A program made the position numbers and the translations under genes. Of a DNA stretch of 64,000 nucleotides, positions 44,216 through 56,300 are shown piece by piece. The notes under the pieces are model-generated. The model worked only from the letters and a program-made list of their open reading frames with translations. It did not search any database and was not told the origin of the DNA. This DNA comes from Rehmannia glutinosa. Its lineage: Eukaryota > Streptophyta > Magnoliopsida > Lamiales > Orobanchaceae. The stretch is taken from the NCBI GenBank assembly GCA_016081115.2, contig CM071924.1, positions 92,704,616 to 92,768,615 of the forward strand, written 5' to 3'. Position 1 is the first letter of the stretch. Every line of letters begins with the position of its first letter.

Positions 44216-44291
44216 ATTTTATAGATGTAAGTCCGGACTTGAAAGGCGGACTCCAAATCTTTCGATACTTATGACGTCACCGCTTACGTCA
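44216..44291 (-). promoter_or_regulatory. Pararetroviral promoter: as-1-like element and TATA box
   Basis: On the minus strand, TGACGTAAGCGGTGACGTCA (44291-44272) has two TGACG motifs in tandem, like the as-1 element that TGA-type bZIP factors bind in the CaMV 35S promoter. TATAAAAT follows at 44223-44216, about 48 bases later. Transcription would start near 44190. The place just after the last viral gene, and before the poly(A) signals, is that of the genomic RNA promoter in this virus family. Activity is inferred. Confidence 0.65.
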
Positions 44292-44383
44292 TATCTCGCA
44301 TTATTGCCTCGCCGGTGGTTTTTTTTCTCTCGCGTGACTTATTTCCCATGTGTTATTTGTCGGGAATCTTTTAAAAATTTGGT

Positions 44384-45500
44384 TTACGTGGTCCCCGAAG
44401 ATAACGCTGCGTCTTGTGAGTGGGCCATTATCCTTTCCACCGTGCATGATCTTGTCGGTCGGGTTTGGGTGAATCCTTTCCCAAACTCGGGTTCCTTCGC
44501 TCGGGCATGGGCAGATCCTGGTCCGATCCGATCGGCCAACATGCGCCATATTACAGAATTTCGGTAAGTTTCTTTGCTTGCGGAATCTTGTTTTTCAGAG
44601 AATTCTTTTGGTCTCGAAGAGTTCCTCTCGCAAATCCTGTGGTTGATCCGGTCATCGAATTCAAAAAGGAAAGATCCATTTGCGGTGCGGAAGAACTTGA
44701 GCGGATATTTGACTTTGTCCATTTTCATTAGACAAACCCAAAGACCCATGCTCGCCGGTAGAAGCCCGTCTTGAGAAAATGCTCCTACTAACACTTTGGT
44801 CCTTCTTCCGGGTGAAGCCGCTTTAATGTATTTTAAAGCATTTCCATCCGTCTTCTTAGCTTGATGAAATGAAAAACTTCATTAAAGCCTTTCTTCGTTG
44901 GTTCGGAGCTGACCGATAAAATACGAGTTCAAAATATGTCCCTGCGGCCAAGTGTGGATTATTGGCCTGTGTCTCGTAAAGCGCTTCCCAATCCATTTCG
45001 GTAATTTTGAAATTTCGAAATCCTGGTGACACGGTATAGATTGAAGCTAAAGCTCCAAAAGTATACCATTCTTGTACTTCATTTGGATGACTTCTGGTTC
45101 ATCCAAACTCGGGATCTTGCCTCGAGATATCAACCATTGTTTTTTCCGGGTTAATACCTTGTCTTGTAACTAGTTTCTCCCATTGCCGATATACCTGCAT
45201 AGGAGAAATCTTAATCTCGTCGGTTTGAACCTTAGATTTGCCTGTCGTGGCCTAAGATTCAACTCTCCTCTTTACCCCAGGTCTTTGGGTTGACTTGAAG
45301 ACTCGGGTTGTGATCTGGGAGCTTCAACATTGCTTCTGATTTGTACACCCTCGGGGAATGCATCACCGCAACACTTGTGATTATGGTACTTGAATCCATA
45401 ACCTCCGGGTTAGAGCCCCGTACTCTCTCGGCCCCTTTTTGCACCGTAGGAGATGCGGCTGGAAGAGAGGCTTGCAAAGGTCTTAAGAACAATTGTCCTT
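44384..45500 (-). pseudogene. Pararetroviral downstream region, perhaps transactivator-like
   Basis: Broken minus-strand frames include 45492-45259, 44794-44384 and pieces between (about 45120-44830). They follow RNase H and end just before the promoter, the place of the transactivator/viroplasmin gene in several caulimovirid genera. I recognise no sure motif, so the name rests on position. Several one-base shifts and stops are present. Confidence 0.35.
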
Positions 45501-45599
45501 GAGCGAATTGGCATGCTCGTATTTGACTAGAAACGTATTTCTAGTCGGCTGAAGTTGTCCATCAACACGCATTGAGACATAACGTCCCAAAATCTCGTT

Positions 45600-46260
45600 C
45601 TAGACTCTCCGGGTTTTCCTGAGATGTCTTACTCGTTTAAGGACCTCAACCGAACGCGTCCTTCCATCTCGTGTCAAGAAATGCAAGAATATTTTCATGA
45701 GATTTTATAATGACAATATCATAATCATAATATTGACATTGACTTGCCATCTAAGTAATCGAGCCTTTTTCGGTTTTGATTCAATTTTGTTTTCGGAAAA
45801 GCCTTGACACTTGAATTATCAATTTTTAAAGTAAACTTTTTAGCTTGATAAAAATAGAGGCCATTTTTTAAAAGCCTTTCATTGCAAAGAATTCTTTCTC
45901 GTTAATATGCCACTTTGAGTTGCTTCACTAGGGGTGAATAAACTGCAGAGATATCTGCATGGCACTTCCTCGTTTGGTGTGACTTTCGTAGAACTACGCC
46001 CACCAATCATCAGCAGCATCGTGTAAAGAAACAGATTCGTCCTCGTCTTGGGAATTGCAAGCTTTGGAAGCTTTTTACAAACTTCTTTAAGTTGCTTAAT
46101 TCTTCTTGATGTTCATCTTCCCATTTGAAATCTTTGCATCTTTTTTAAGCAATGGGCTAAACACCTTACGTAGTATGCGATTGTTAATGAACATTCCAAA
46201 AAATTAACAACTCCAAGAAAACTCAAGTCGCTTCTTGTCTTTCGGTGTATCCGGAAATCC
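45600..46260 (-). pseudogene. Pararetroviral RNase H region, badly broken
   Basis: The stretch downstream of the RT frame keeps only short pieces in shifting frames. It lies where RNase H must be in a caulimovirid pol. I base the call on position and a few Lys/Trp-rich pieces. Confidence 0.4.
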
Positions 46261-46264
46261 TGTA

Positions 46265-47088
46265 TCATTTCCACAATATGATTACGTAGAATAATTCCGA
46301 TTCATCGATTTCAATTCCGAGGAATTCAATCTTGTTGCAATTACCGCCTTCATTTTCGAAAGCACTAATCCTTCTTTGTGACAAACATCTCAAAAATATT
46401 TCCAAATGTTTGAGATGCTCATTCATGTTCTTTGAAGCGATAAGAATATCATCAATGTATACGAACATGAAGTGAAATAATCCTTGAAAAGATTATCCAT
46501 CTTTCTTTGATATATTTGGGGTGCGTTAGCCAATTCCATAGGCATCACGTTCAGGATATAGTGTCCCTGTGGTGTAGAGAAAGTCGTAAACTTCTTACTT
46601 TCTTCCTCCATCTTAATCGGTAGAATCCGGACTTGCAATCGAACTTTGAGAATATCTTGGCACCTTTGATGCGATTAACCGGATGTTCTCTACTTGGGAT
46701 ATAGTATCCGTCGAACTCCAAAATGTTATTAATCCTTTGTAGTTAATAACAAGTCTTGGCTTTCCTCTTTTGATTTCTCCATGGTTTCGACTAAGAATCC
46801 TGGATTTCTTGTATGGAGAAACTCTGGTGAAATTAACTTAAGGTCCAGATGTTCCTTAAGTATCTTCTGCATATCCTTATGATCCTCCTGGTTCATAAGG
46901 ATTGGTTTGAATCTTACGAACTCGTGCTCCTTTCCAGGTTTAACCTTTAAGGATGCTTTGAGCTCATTCTTATCCCACCATGTCAAAGGATCTTCATTGT
47001 AATTCCTTTGGATCTTCTTTTTAATGTCCTCGAGTGATATTTGTTCCTCCAGGGTCACGTCACTCTGCGGACTCTCCATTAGACTCAT
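46265..47088 (-). pseudogene. Pararetroviral reverse transcriptase
   Basis: The N-terminal piece (47088-46729) has DPLTWWDKNELKASL and the lead-in to RT. A middle piece (46638-46423) has FTTFSTPQGHYILNVMP and LANAPQIYQRKMD. The catalytic box FVYIDDILIASK opens the next frame (46468-46265), followed by IEFLGIEIDE. The YxDD box with its two Asp is kept, but at least two shifts and a stop separate the pieces. Confidence 0.85.
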
Positions 47089-47215
47089 CCATAATTCTGC
47101 AATGGTTTCTGGAGTTACTCGTTCTTCTCCTTGTACCCTGAATGAGTACAGGTTATTATCCCATATCTTCTGATCCTTTTGAATGGAACCAAATTATCTA
47201 TAGGATAATAAAGTT

Positions 47216-47727
47216 TCACCAAATTTCCTTCGATCCGCCATTTTTGGATTTGAAGTTTGGCTTCATCACCACGCTTTGCGCGAAAATTAATAGGAATTTT
47301 TCGTCAAAAAATGCTTCCATGATCATTTGGACAATGATCTTATGATCACATAATGTTGTGAAAATAAGTCTTCTTGTCTCATTCTCCTGTGTGAATCTCT
47401 TGAATGTTTGTAGGAAATTGTTTCCTAGTAAAACATCTGCACCTGTATCATGGAAATAGATTGGTGGCGTTTTTACTTTGTACCATGGGGGTACCTTTGC
47501 ACCTCCGATCATGATTTACGCTTGTTTAATTCCTCTATTAAGAATAAGGATTCTTTTAGAGAAATCTCTTTCTGCAATAGTGGTAAATCTTCTCTAATTT
47601 CTTTAGGAAAAACATCCGGCTTTGCAGTACATATTCCGGCACCTAAATCAATATAGGCGGCGAAATACTCGGCCTTGTATTCAGCATATAACATTCCAAT
47701 AGAGATGTATATAGAGAATGGACTAGT
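47216..47727 (-). pseudogene. Pararetroviral protease, C-terminal part
   Basis: The active-site stretch reads FAAYIDLGAGICTAKPD; the usual Asp-Ser/Thr-Gly has Leu in the middle position, a change one base can make. A shift near 47510 leads to WYKVKTPPIYFHDTGADVLL and GNNFLQTFKRFTQ, the usual second half of the caulimovirid protease. The rest of the gene continues at 50110 beyond an inserted LTR element. Confidence 0.8.
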
Positions 47728-48115
47728 TGTAGGTCCCAAGGGGTGTAAGTGTAAGGATTAGAAGGGGGGTTGAATAAACCTTACCAAATTTTTGATTTAG
47801 TCCTTTTAAAAATTCAGAGTTGATACTACACAGCTGTGTCCTTGGTGGACAACCAATTTAGTTAATCAGTAGAGTTAGTCTCTCAAAGACTCGAGCTGTT
47901 GATGGAATAACTCAATTTTGTTAAGTCTAAATTAACTCAAGCGTGGTTTGTTTTTCGTAAGACTTAACACCATTAAGTTTGGTTAAGTAGAGATTTAGAG
48001 CTTGATTTAGTACTTAGAGATTATCTAATGGATAGCAAATATGTCGTGAGAATTAAACAAATATGATGCAAGAATTAAAGTCTTTGAAATGTAAATGACA
48101 CGATAAGATTTTTAT

Positions 48116-48556
48116 TGAACATGGCTTTGTCAAGGTTTTGTAAAGGATGTCCTTGGCTACATTGTCCAGGTTGTATCTTTTTTGTCATCATTTGACCATT
48201 CGAGTTCTTGGTTTTTCAACCATGGGTCTGATGGGAGCAACATCCTCTTCACCTTTGCTGACTCTTCTTACATTTGTGTTTACCTTTAAGATTTGCAATG
48301 GCCCATCCTCTATCACTATCCACATCTCATCATGTAATCTTTGATAGATGAGCACGGATACGAATTTTCCAATCATCAAATTCTTCAATTGTGAACATAG
48401 GGATGCGTGTCAAATTTGCTTCCATGATAATAAATTTTAATGATAAAAAGAGTTTTGAAAGTTTAAGTACTAAAGCGAGACTTTGAAAAGTTTGGAGATC
48501 TAGTTCAAGAACCGAGTGTGGAAGGTTCAATGAACCAAGCTCGCTCCGATACCACT
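48116..48556 (-). pseudogene. SIRE-type gag N-terminal fragment (copy 2A)
   Basis: It starts MEANLTRIPMFTIEEFDDWK at about 48423 and continues LHDEMWIVIEDGPLQILKV, with one shift. The region before the ATG leads through GATACC to the LTR (primer site TGGTATCGGAGC, 48554-48543). It matches the gag start at 63924. Confidence 0.8.
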
Positions 48557-50109
48557 TGTAGGTCCCAAGGGGTGTAAGTGTAAGGTTTAGAAGGGGTTGA
48601 ATAAACCTTGCAAATTTTTGATTTAGTCCTTTTAAAAATTCGAGTTGATACTACACTGCATTTGTGTCCTTGGTGGGCGACCAATTTAGTTAATCAAGTA
48701 GAGTTAGTCTCTCAACACTCCAACTCGAGAAATTTGTTGATGGAATAACTCATTTTGTTAAGTCTAAATTAACTCAATGTGGTTTGTTTTATTGGAAGAC
48801 TTAACACCCTTAAGTTTGGTTAAGTAGAGATTTAGAGCTTGATTTAGTACTTAGAGATTATCTAATGGATAGCAAATATGTCGTGAGAATTAAACAAATA
48901 TGATGCAAGAATTAAAGTCTTTGAAATGTAAATGACACAATAAGATTTTTATAGAGGTTCGAAGATGGGGTAATTCTTCTACTCCTCTCTTCTCCAACTC
49001 TGGAGGAATCCACTAGGTATTGATCGGTATACAAAGTGGTAGCAGTCCGGATACAAGTTTTGATCACGGTGACTTGATCCTTTGGGACTCGATCGGAGAC
49101 GCTTGATCACTCGGTGGCAAGCTTGTACAACTCGGCTTCTCCTGGGGTGCGCTTTGCTACTACAGCCCGCTTTCTCAAGCTCTTTGGATTTGATCACGAA
49201 GCCCTCCAAAAGCTCAAGACTTGGTTCGACCTTGAACCTTCCTACAATCCTTCGTGGAATGTAGACCCCTTGATTCTTGATAATTTCCTCTTCAAGCGAT
49301 TGAAGTTATCTTTCCTTCACGGGTGAGTGTTGGATTGATGTTCTTCGTAGTGTAGGCTTGAGGATTGAGCGTTTAATAACTTGAGAATATTTCAGATTCT
49401 GAGTTCTAATAATTGCTTGAATGTTTGTGGTTCGGTCACCTCTCTCGAGTCATTCCTCGGCCTTTTATAGTGATCTTTCAAAAATCGCTAGTTGAAGAGA
49501 TAGGCTTATTTTTGAAAGTCACTTGTGGTCGTTGGCTTGTCTTGTTGCGAGTCCTTGGAATTGCCATTTCCTCGTATGAATTTGTTCTTCACCTTTTCGA
49601 GTTCGACACGGTGTAGTGCTTCCCATTGGTTTATTCCTTTTGCACGCTTCGGGACCGAGCACTTCGAGAAAGGTAGCATGGAGATATTACTTGTTTAGGT
49701 AATTCTCTTGATATCGTCAGCAACGGATCTTTTTGATTATCTCGACTTGATTGCATTTCCTTGCTTTCCCCAGGTGACTTAGAGTCGACTTCCAATCATG
49801 GGTGACTCTTGTCACTTCAACTTGAGACTTGGCTTTTCTTGAGTTGACTTGACCGATACTCCACTCATTGCATCTCATTTGCTCCTTGATAGAGTTCGTC
49901 TTCTTTTCTTTGCCATACTCAAACTTTGTCAATGAGTCTTCCTTCTAGTCTCGATTGTCTTGTTGCATGTTTGGGCATAGTCAGTTTTAACTCGGCTTCG
50001 ACCAGCCCTATTTATTACAATCTGATTTACAACAATAATTGGGGTGCCAACTTCCTATTCTAAGTTTTACATGGCATCCATCAAAATCTAAACAATAAAT
50101 TTCCCAACA
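48557..50109 (-). repeat. Full LTR of element 2A
   Basis: 1553 bases, TGTAGGTCCC to TTTCCCAACA. It aligns from end to end with the LTR at 51539-53094, with many small indels. Confidence 0.88.
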
Positions 50110-50340
50110 CTAGTGGTCATCGATTTTGTATCTTTTATTAGCGGCTGTGAACTCCATTCCGTCTTGTATTCTTTCCCAAGGTTTATGCTCCTCAAGAAAT
50201 TCAATTCCCGGTATTAATTGTTCGGGGATCTTTCCGCAACTCTGTGATAGTAAGCTCAATTTCTCCTATCTTGAGGCTTCCTTGATACCTTCCAACGATT
50301 GGTTGTTGGAGATAATATAGAACATCACAAGGAAAAATGT
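50110..50340 (-). pseudogene. Pararetroviral protease, N-terminal part
   Basis: Minus-strand pieces such as SLKIGEIELTITELRKD and FLEEHKPWERIQDGMEF lie directly upstream of the inserted LTR element and lead, across it, into the active-site piece at 47739. One shift is seen. This shows the two viral blocks were once one. Confidence 0.65.
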
Positions 50341-50449
50341 TATCCTTTTGAGTGATGTCGAATATTACTTCAACCTCTCGCCATCATTCGGACATTTCGG
50401 CTCTCTGTTGTTTTAAAAACATCGGGGATGTTTGAATCATTCTTGGTCT

Positions 50450-51005
50450 CCTTTCTTCCCAACGGTACGCTACTCACCATTCTCTCTTGTCTTCTTTGAA
50501 AAGACATCCTTTAGGCTCAACTCTAAGACTCGACTTTTATTGAAGCTGGTTGATCTTGAATTATCATATCAATCTCCTTAATAGTTGGAGATTCAATGAT
50601 TTCTCGGTAACACCACCCTGGCAAAGTCCTCAAAGATTCTTGGGACTTCAATAAATTCCTTTATCAAGAATACTTGAATGATGGGTATTCGAGAGAGCAT
50701 AGGAAATCTTGTATGTGATCGAGTACGGCTGTTTTCTTCTTTCATCAAATCGACTCTTTTGAAATCTTGATGAAGGGTTAGGACTCTCTTGAAGTCTCGA
50801 TCTCCCAAATTGTATGAAATTCTAGGATAGACATTAAATGCCAATTTCCTGCATACAAATTTCAGAATCGCTCCAAGGCATGAATCCTTGAGATGCGAGA
50901 TTCGCTTGTCAAAGACAGCAAGATTAAGAGCGAATCTATTCCTTCTTTGAATGTTGCTTTAATAATTACTCTTGAATTCCTTCTCAAATTTCTGTCTGAC
51001 AGCCA
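50450..51005 (-). pseudogene. Pararetroviral movement protein (30K type), truncated
   Basis: The best frame (50844-50593) has NVYPRISYNLGDRDFKRVLT, HQDFKRVDLM and EVPRIFEDFARVVLP, typical of caulimovirid movement proteins, which line plasmodesmata. Upstream pieces (KRISHLKDSCLGAILKFVC) continue to about 51000, where SIRE-type gag sequence replaces the N-terminal part. Confidence 0.75.
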
Positions 51006-51538
51006 TTTGATAATTTGTTTTCTTTGATTTGCTCACGAGCCTTCACAAATCAATGTTAGCTTGTCTGATTTCTTTAGCCGTTTTGCATGATTTGACTTTA
51101 TTGAACATGGCTTTGTCGAGGTTTTGTAAAGGATGTCCTTGGCTACATTGTCAGGTTGTATCTTTTTCTGTCATCATTTGACCATTCGGTTCTTGGTTTT
51201 TCAACCATGGTGATGCGGGAGCAACATCCTCTTCACCTTTGCGACTCTTCTTACGGTTGTGTTTACCTTTAAGATTTGCAATGGCCCATCCTCTATCACT
51301 ATCCACATCTCATCATGTAATCTTTGATAGATGAGCACACATCATCGAATTTTCCAATCATCAAATTCTTCAATTGTGAACATAGGGATGCGTGTCAAAT
51401 TTGCTTCCATGATAATAAATTTTAATGATAAAAAGAGTTTTGAAAGTTTAAGTACTAAAGCGGACTTTGAAAAGTTTGGAGATCTAGTTCAAGTAACGAG
51501 TGTGGAAGGTTCAATGAACAACCGCTCACGATACCACT
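51006..51538 (-). pseudogene. SIRE-type gag N-terminal fragment (copy 2B)
   Basis: From CATTTGATAATTTGTTTTC to GATACCACT it matches 63513-63990 and 48116-48556. The gag ATG is at about 51413. The primer-site region next to the LTR is changed (TGGTATCGTGAG). The fragment stops at the viral sequence on its left without a second LTR. Confidence 0.75.
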
Positions 51539-53094
51539 TGTAGGTCCCAAGGGGTGTAAGTGTAAGGTTTAGAAAGGGGTTGAATAAACCTTACCAAATT
51601 TTTGATTTAGTCCTTTTAAAAATTGAGTTGATACTTGTGTTTGTGTCCTTGGTGGCGACCAATTTAGTTAATCAAGAGAGTTAGTCTCTCCAATGGACTC
51701 AAGCGATTTGTTGATGGAATAACTCATTTGTTAAGTCTAAATTAACTCAATTGTGGTTTGTTTTTTTGAAGAAGACTTAACACCCTTAAGTTTGGTTAAG
51801 TAGAGATTTAGAGCTTGATTTAGTACTTAGAGATTATCTAATGGATAGCAAATATGTCGTGAATTAAACAAATATGATGCAAGAATTAAAGTCTTTGAAA
51901 TGTAAATGACACAATAAGATTTTTATAGAGGTTGAAGATGGGGTAATTCTTCTACTCCTCTCTTCTCCAACTCTGGAGGAATCCACTAGGTATTGATCGA
52001 TATCAAAGTGGTATGATCCGGATACAAGTCTTGATCACACGGTGACTTGATCCTTTGGGACTCGATGCGGAGACGCCTTGATCACTCGGTGGCTTCTCGT
52101 GCGACTCGAAGCTTCTTCACAGGCGCTTTGCCTTGCTACTACTGACCGCTTTCTCAAGCTCTTTGGATTTGATCACGAAGCCCTCCAAAAGCTCAAGACT
52201 TGGTTCGACCTTGAACCTTCCTACAATCCTTCGTGGAATGTAGACCCCTTGATTCTTCACTAATTTCCTCTTCAAGCGTGATTGAAGTTATCTTTCCTTC
52301 ACGGTGAGTCTTTGGATTGATGTTCTTCGTAGTGTAGGCTTGAGGATTGAGCGTTTAATAACTTGAGAATATTTGGTTCTGATTTTAATAATTGCTTGAA
52401 TGTTTGTGGTTACGGTCACCTCCTCTCGAGTCATTCCTCAATCTATTATAGTGATCTTTCAAAAATTTGCCCGTTGAAGAGATAGGCTTATTTTTGAAAG
52501 TCACTTGTGGTCGTTGGCTTGTCTTGTTGCGATCCTTGGAATTGTCATTTCCTCGTATGAATTTGTTCTTCACCTTTTCGAGTTCGACACGGTGTAGTGC
52601 TTCCCATTGGTTTATTCCTTTTGCACGCTTAACGGGGTGAGCACTTCGAGAAAGGTAGCATGGAGATATTACTTGTTTAGGTAATTCTCTTGATTTACGT
52701 CGGCAACGGATCTTTTTCGATTATCTCGACTTGATTGCATTTCCTTGCTTTCCCAGGTGACTTAGTCGACTTCCAATCATGGGTGACTCTTTTGTCACTT
52801 CAACTTGAGACTTGGCTTTTCTTGAGTTGACTTGACTAATACTCCACTCAGTGCATCTCAATTTGCTCCTTGATAGAGTTCCGTCTTCTTTTCTTTGCCA
52901 TACTCATTTGTCTGCGGCGGAGTCTTCCTTCTAGTCTCGGTTGTCTTGTTGCATGTTTGGGCATAGTTGTCTTAACTCATTTCGACCAACCCTATTTATT
53001 ACAATGCGAGTTTACAACAATAATTGGGGTGCCAACTTCCTATTCTAAGTTTTACATGGCATTCATCAAAATCTAAACAATAAATTTCCCAACA
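51539..53094 (-). repeat. LTR shared by elements 2B and 2C
   Basis: 1556 bases, TGTAGGTCCC to TTTCCCAACA. To its right are a polypurine tract and env-like sequence, so it is the 3' LTR of 2C. To its left are a primer-site remnant and gag, so it also acts as the 5' LTR of 2B. Confidence 0.88.
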
Positions 53095-53110
53095 ATTTCC
53101 CCCTTTTTGA
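53095..53110 (-). promoter_or_regulatory. Polypurine tract of element 2C
   Basis: The minus strand reads TCAAAAAGGGGGAAAT directly before the LTR start TGTTGGG. Confidence 0.8.
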
Positions 53111-53399
53111 TGATGCCAAAACTTAAACCATTCAAAAATGTAAATAGCAAAGATACATACAGATAGTGTATTCACATAGAATGTATGCGTAGAATCAATT
53201 CTTTTATTGATCATAACATTCTTGTTCTTTTACACATTTGTTTACAAGGTGTATCGAGCAAACATTTGTCACAGAAAAAAAGTAAAGAATTTATAGCTTT
53301 ATTGCGGAAGACTTACATAGTATGTATTTACATAGTAAAATACATGAAGGGTGACAATGACAACACTTCATCTCCTTCGATGTCTCCTTCTTTCATCTT

Positions 53400-56300
53400 G
53401 TTCAAAGCATCTTACGCTCTTCTTCTCTTTTTCTCATCGTCAATTTTGCCTTATTCTTCTTTTCATATGCCTTCGGCAGCGACTTCATCTCTTCTTAATC
53501 TCTCTTGTCTTTCCTCCCATAGCATTTGAGTTTGTCTCTTATTTTCTTCTTCTATTCTTTTCGCATACTCGGCATTACTTTTAGCCACTTGCAAATTGGC
53601 TACTTGGTCAAGACCAACCCAAAGTAGATCCCTCCTTTCTTGCACGGATCTACGTACTCAATGTTTTTGGGCAGAGGCCACAGGTGCGAAACCTCTTCCT
53701 CCACCATTTGCTTATTCCTCTACCTCAGGCGTGTATTGTCTTGGGGTCTTCTTCTTTCGGTGAGTGACCGGCGGAGTGACTAGCAGAGTGGCTGCCGGTA
53801 GTCTGCTGCCTGCCGAGCTTTCTTCACATAACGTGAGACCTTTTTCCCGATACAAGTCCCAAGCTTGAGCCATAGACATTTTTGCAAAGTATCCTTGAGA
53901 TGCGGCGTTTTAAATTCATCAACGATCGTGGCTCGGTCCCGACATCTAAGATGGCATAAGTGTCTCTCTCTCTTGGAATGCCTCCATGTTGTTTCAAGAT
54001 GTTCATGACTCGGGCATCCATTCTTCCTTCCACTTCCTCCATCCCTGCTTCAATTGTCTTTCTCTTTTCGGACCATAGATATAGCAGAGTGTTGGAGTGG
54101 CGGAAATCCTTGGGAGTTTTTGCGATAATATCGGATGTGACGAGTCCTTGTTGAGGGGTTTGTGCAATCATCAAGGTCACATCTTTCGATCCTTCCCCTC
54201 AACGGACTTTCCTTTCTTTTGTTTTGACACTTACTCGGTTGTCTTTCCCTTCACAGTGCTTCCTCTTTTCACTGACAGATCTTTTTAGCGCTTTAAAGTA
54301 TTCCTCTTCCCCTTTTTGGCATCATCAAAGGAGAGAGGAACACTGAAACATATCTTTGGCAAGCAAGAAGTCGAACTCTTTGATAGTCGAGTTCTGTCTT
54401 GAGTCTCTTTTGTGGTGTATGCGGCACAAAATTCGGAGCGAGTAGCGTTGGACTCTTTGAAATTAGCTTCATCTCGGCCATGAGAAGGCTGAATTTTCTA
54501 TCCATGTTTTCTTCCATACGTTTGGAGATCACTCTTATTTTGCTCACGCAGCAGACTTTATCTCGGCGGTGTGAGCTTCATGCATGTGCTCAATGTGTTC
54601 TCTCAATTTCGTTTTTGCATCGGCATTCTCGACTCTCCATACCAAAGAACTTGTTGAACAATGTCTGAAGTATCTAACTTGTTCCACACGCATTGTTTTT
54701 CTTTGTTGCCACCATTCACGATCTGATTGTTATGCCTCTCAAGTCGTGATAAGGTTTGTCATCTCTCTGTTGTCGATCGCATGTCCATAGAGGCCTGGTG
54801 CCTCTCCATCCGTTCAATTTCAGCAAATAATGCCTTGAACACCTCCCGAACTCAATTGTTTCTTCCGTTGCGGTGATGGCCATGCGATGTCAAAGTCATA
54901 GTCGGTGGAACGATGGTACTGACGGAATGACGAGGAGCTGGTCAGTGCGTAGAAGCGTGCGAGCTCATTCTCAAATTCTTCATGGAGGTCGGGTACCTCC
55001 AAGGAGAAAGAAATGATTCTACAAAGGAATCATCACGGCCAATCGGGATTTGTTCAATAATGAGAGTGTGCGTGAAGTTCCTTTTGAGTCGAATCTGCTG
55101 CGACTTGGGGAGCTGCGCGGTGGACTCTGTTTTTCATTTGGGTCTGTTGTGAAGTGGACCCGACTTTGCTGAGCTTTCATTTGTCTCAGCGACCGTTGGT
55201 CTCATTTGGTTTCTCCAATTGAGTGGGTGGTCCTCGGCCTTATCGAAGCGTCATCGGACGATGATGAGATTTCCATTGGTGGCTCATCATCAAAATTGAA
55301 AGTTTGACGAGTAGTCTTGAGATCGAGACTTGCTCGTCTTTGGGAACATCCGTAAGTGAGTCTTTTGGAGTCATCACGGGGGATGACTCGAACTTAGCCC
55401 CGTCGCGCTTCCGATCCCGAGGAAAGGTTACATCGGGATTATCCTGGGAATCATGAAGCGCGCTTATCTCCTTTTCGAGGATGAATCAATGATAACATGA
55501 GGGATGTTCTCTCTTGACTTCTTTACCCGGGAAGTCTCAACCTCCCGTGGGCCTTCATTACCTCCTGCGGTCTCATTGCAATGAGGCCTTGGACCTCCTT
55601 TCGCGGTGTCGGTGTCTTAGGGTCTTCGTGGTGGCATCCATTGGAGTCTCAACCCCATGGATTGCACTTTCATCGCCCAGTGTTAACTCCCAGTACATTC
55701 TTTCGTGCCTCGACTACATCGCGGCGTCATTAGCCTTCGAGAGCGGTTGGCACCTCAGTGAGACGATCTCAATCGCCCGAGCTTCGTTGATGGCAACTTT
55801 CTTTGTTCGTTTTTGTGTTTGTACTTTCTCCACTTCGCCTCCTAGATTCGTTGTGGAGTCATCTGCACATTCTCGACCTTGCTGCGGTGGAGGAGTTTCT
55901 CCTCACCGGGCGCACTAGGTGAGTGACTTGGAATGGGGTCACTTGTCTCCAAACTCATTTGTTTCTCTTGAGTGTTCAGCCGTTGGGGCGGTGGTAAGAC
56001 ACCTTTATTAGGGGTTGGCTCAATTGGGGTCCCCACTAACCCATTTCATCGCCAATTCCCTTAATTCCTTCTTCCGAGTGAGTGGGAAGTGGTGGCGGCA
56101 ACAACGGTGGCGATTTTCTGCACTACTCCCATTGGATCGATTTATTTGTGTTTTGGAGGACTCTCTGGTCCCTCCATCATGCTCTTCTCATGAAGAAATT
56201 CGGATTCATGCATTGCTCTTTGTATTTGCAACTCTTCTTACGTGGCGGCAGGTCAGATCCTCATCACTTTACGATAGAATATCGAAGTGAGAATGTGTAT

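Larger units (their letters stand above)
47728..50109 (-). mobile_element. SIRE-type copia element 2A, internally deleted, in the viral protease
   Basis: The insert is flanked by CTAGT (47723-47727 and 50110-50114), begins TGTAGGTCCC and ends TTTCCCAACA. It consists of a partial LTR (47728-48115), a gag fragment (48116-48556) and a full LTR (48557-50109, 1553 bases). The join of partial LTR and gag at TTTTTATTGAACATGG shares a few bases with both parents, so an internal deletion by short-homology joining is likely. Since the duplication sits in the viral gene, the virus was integrated first. Confidence 0.85.
43985..51005 (-). mobile_element. Endogenous pararetrovirus (Caulimoviridae), degenerate
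   Basis: Minus-strand order: movement protein (51000-50450), protease (50330-47216, split by an LTR element), reverse transcriptase (47088-46265), RNase H (about 46260-45600), a transactivator-like region (45500-44384), promoter (44291-44216) and poly(A) signals (44033-44005). Any coat protein would lie to the right of 51005, where SIRE-type sequence begins. Movement protein directly before protease, with a further gene after RNase H, is the order of cavemo- and solendoviruses; that placement is inference. Many stops, shifts and small gaps show that this copy cannot make the proteins. Confidence 0.8.

Noticed and set aside
44184..44567. 127-codon plus-strand frame across the viral promoter
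   Set aside because: It overlaps promoter and viral sequence read on the other strand and has no recognisable domain.
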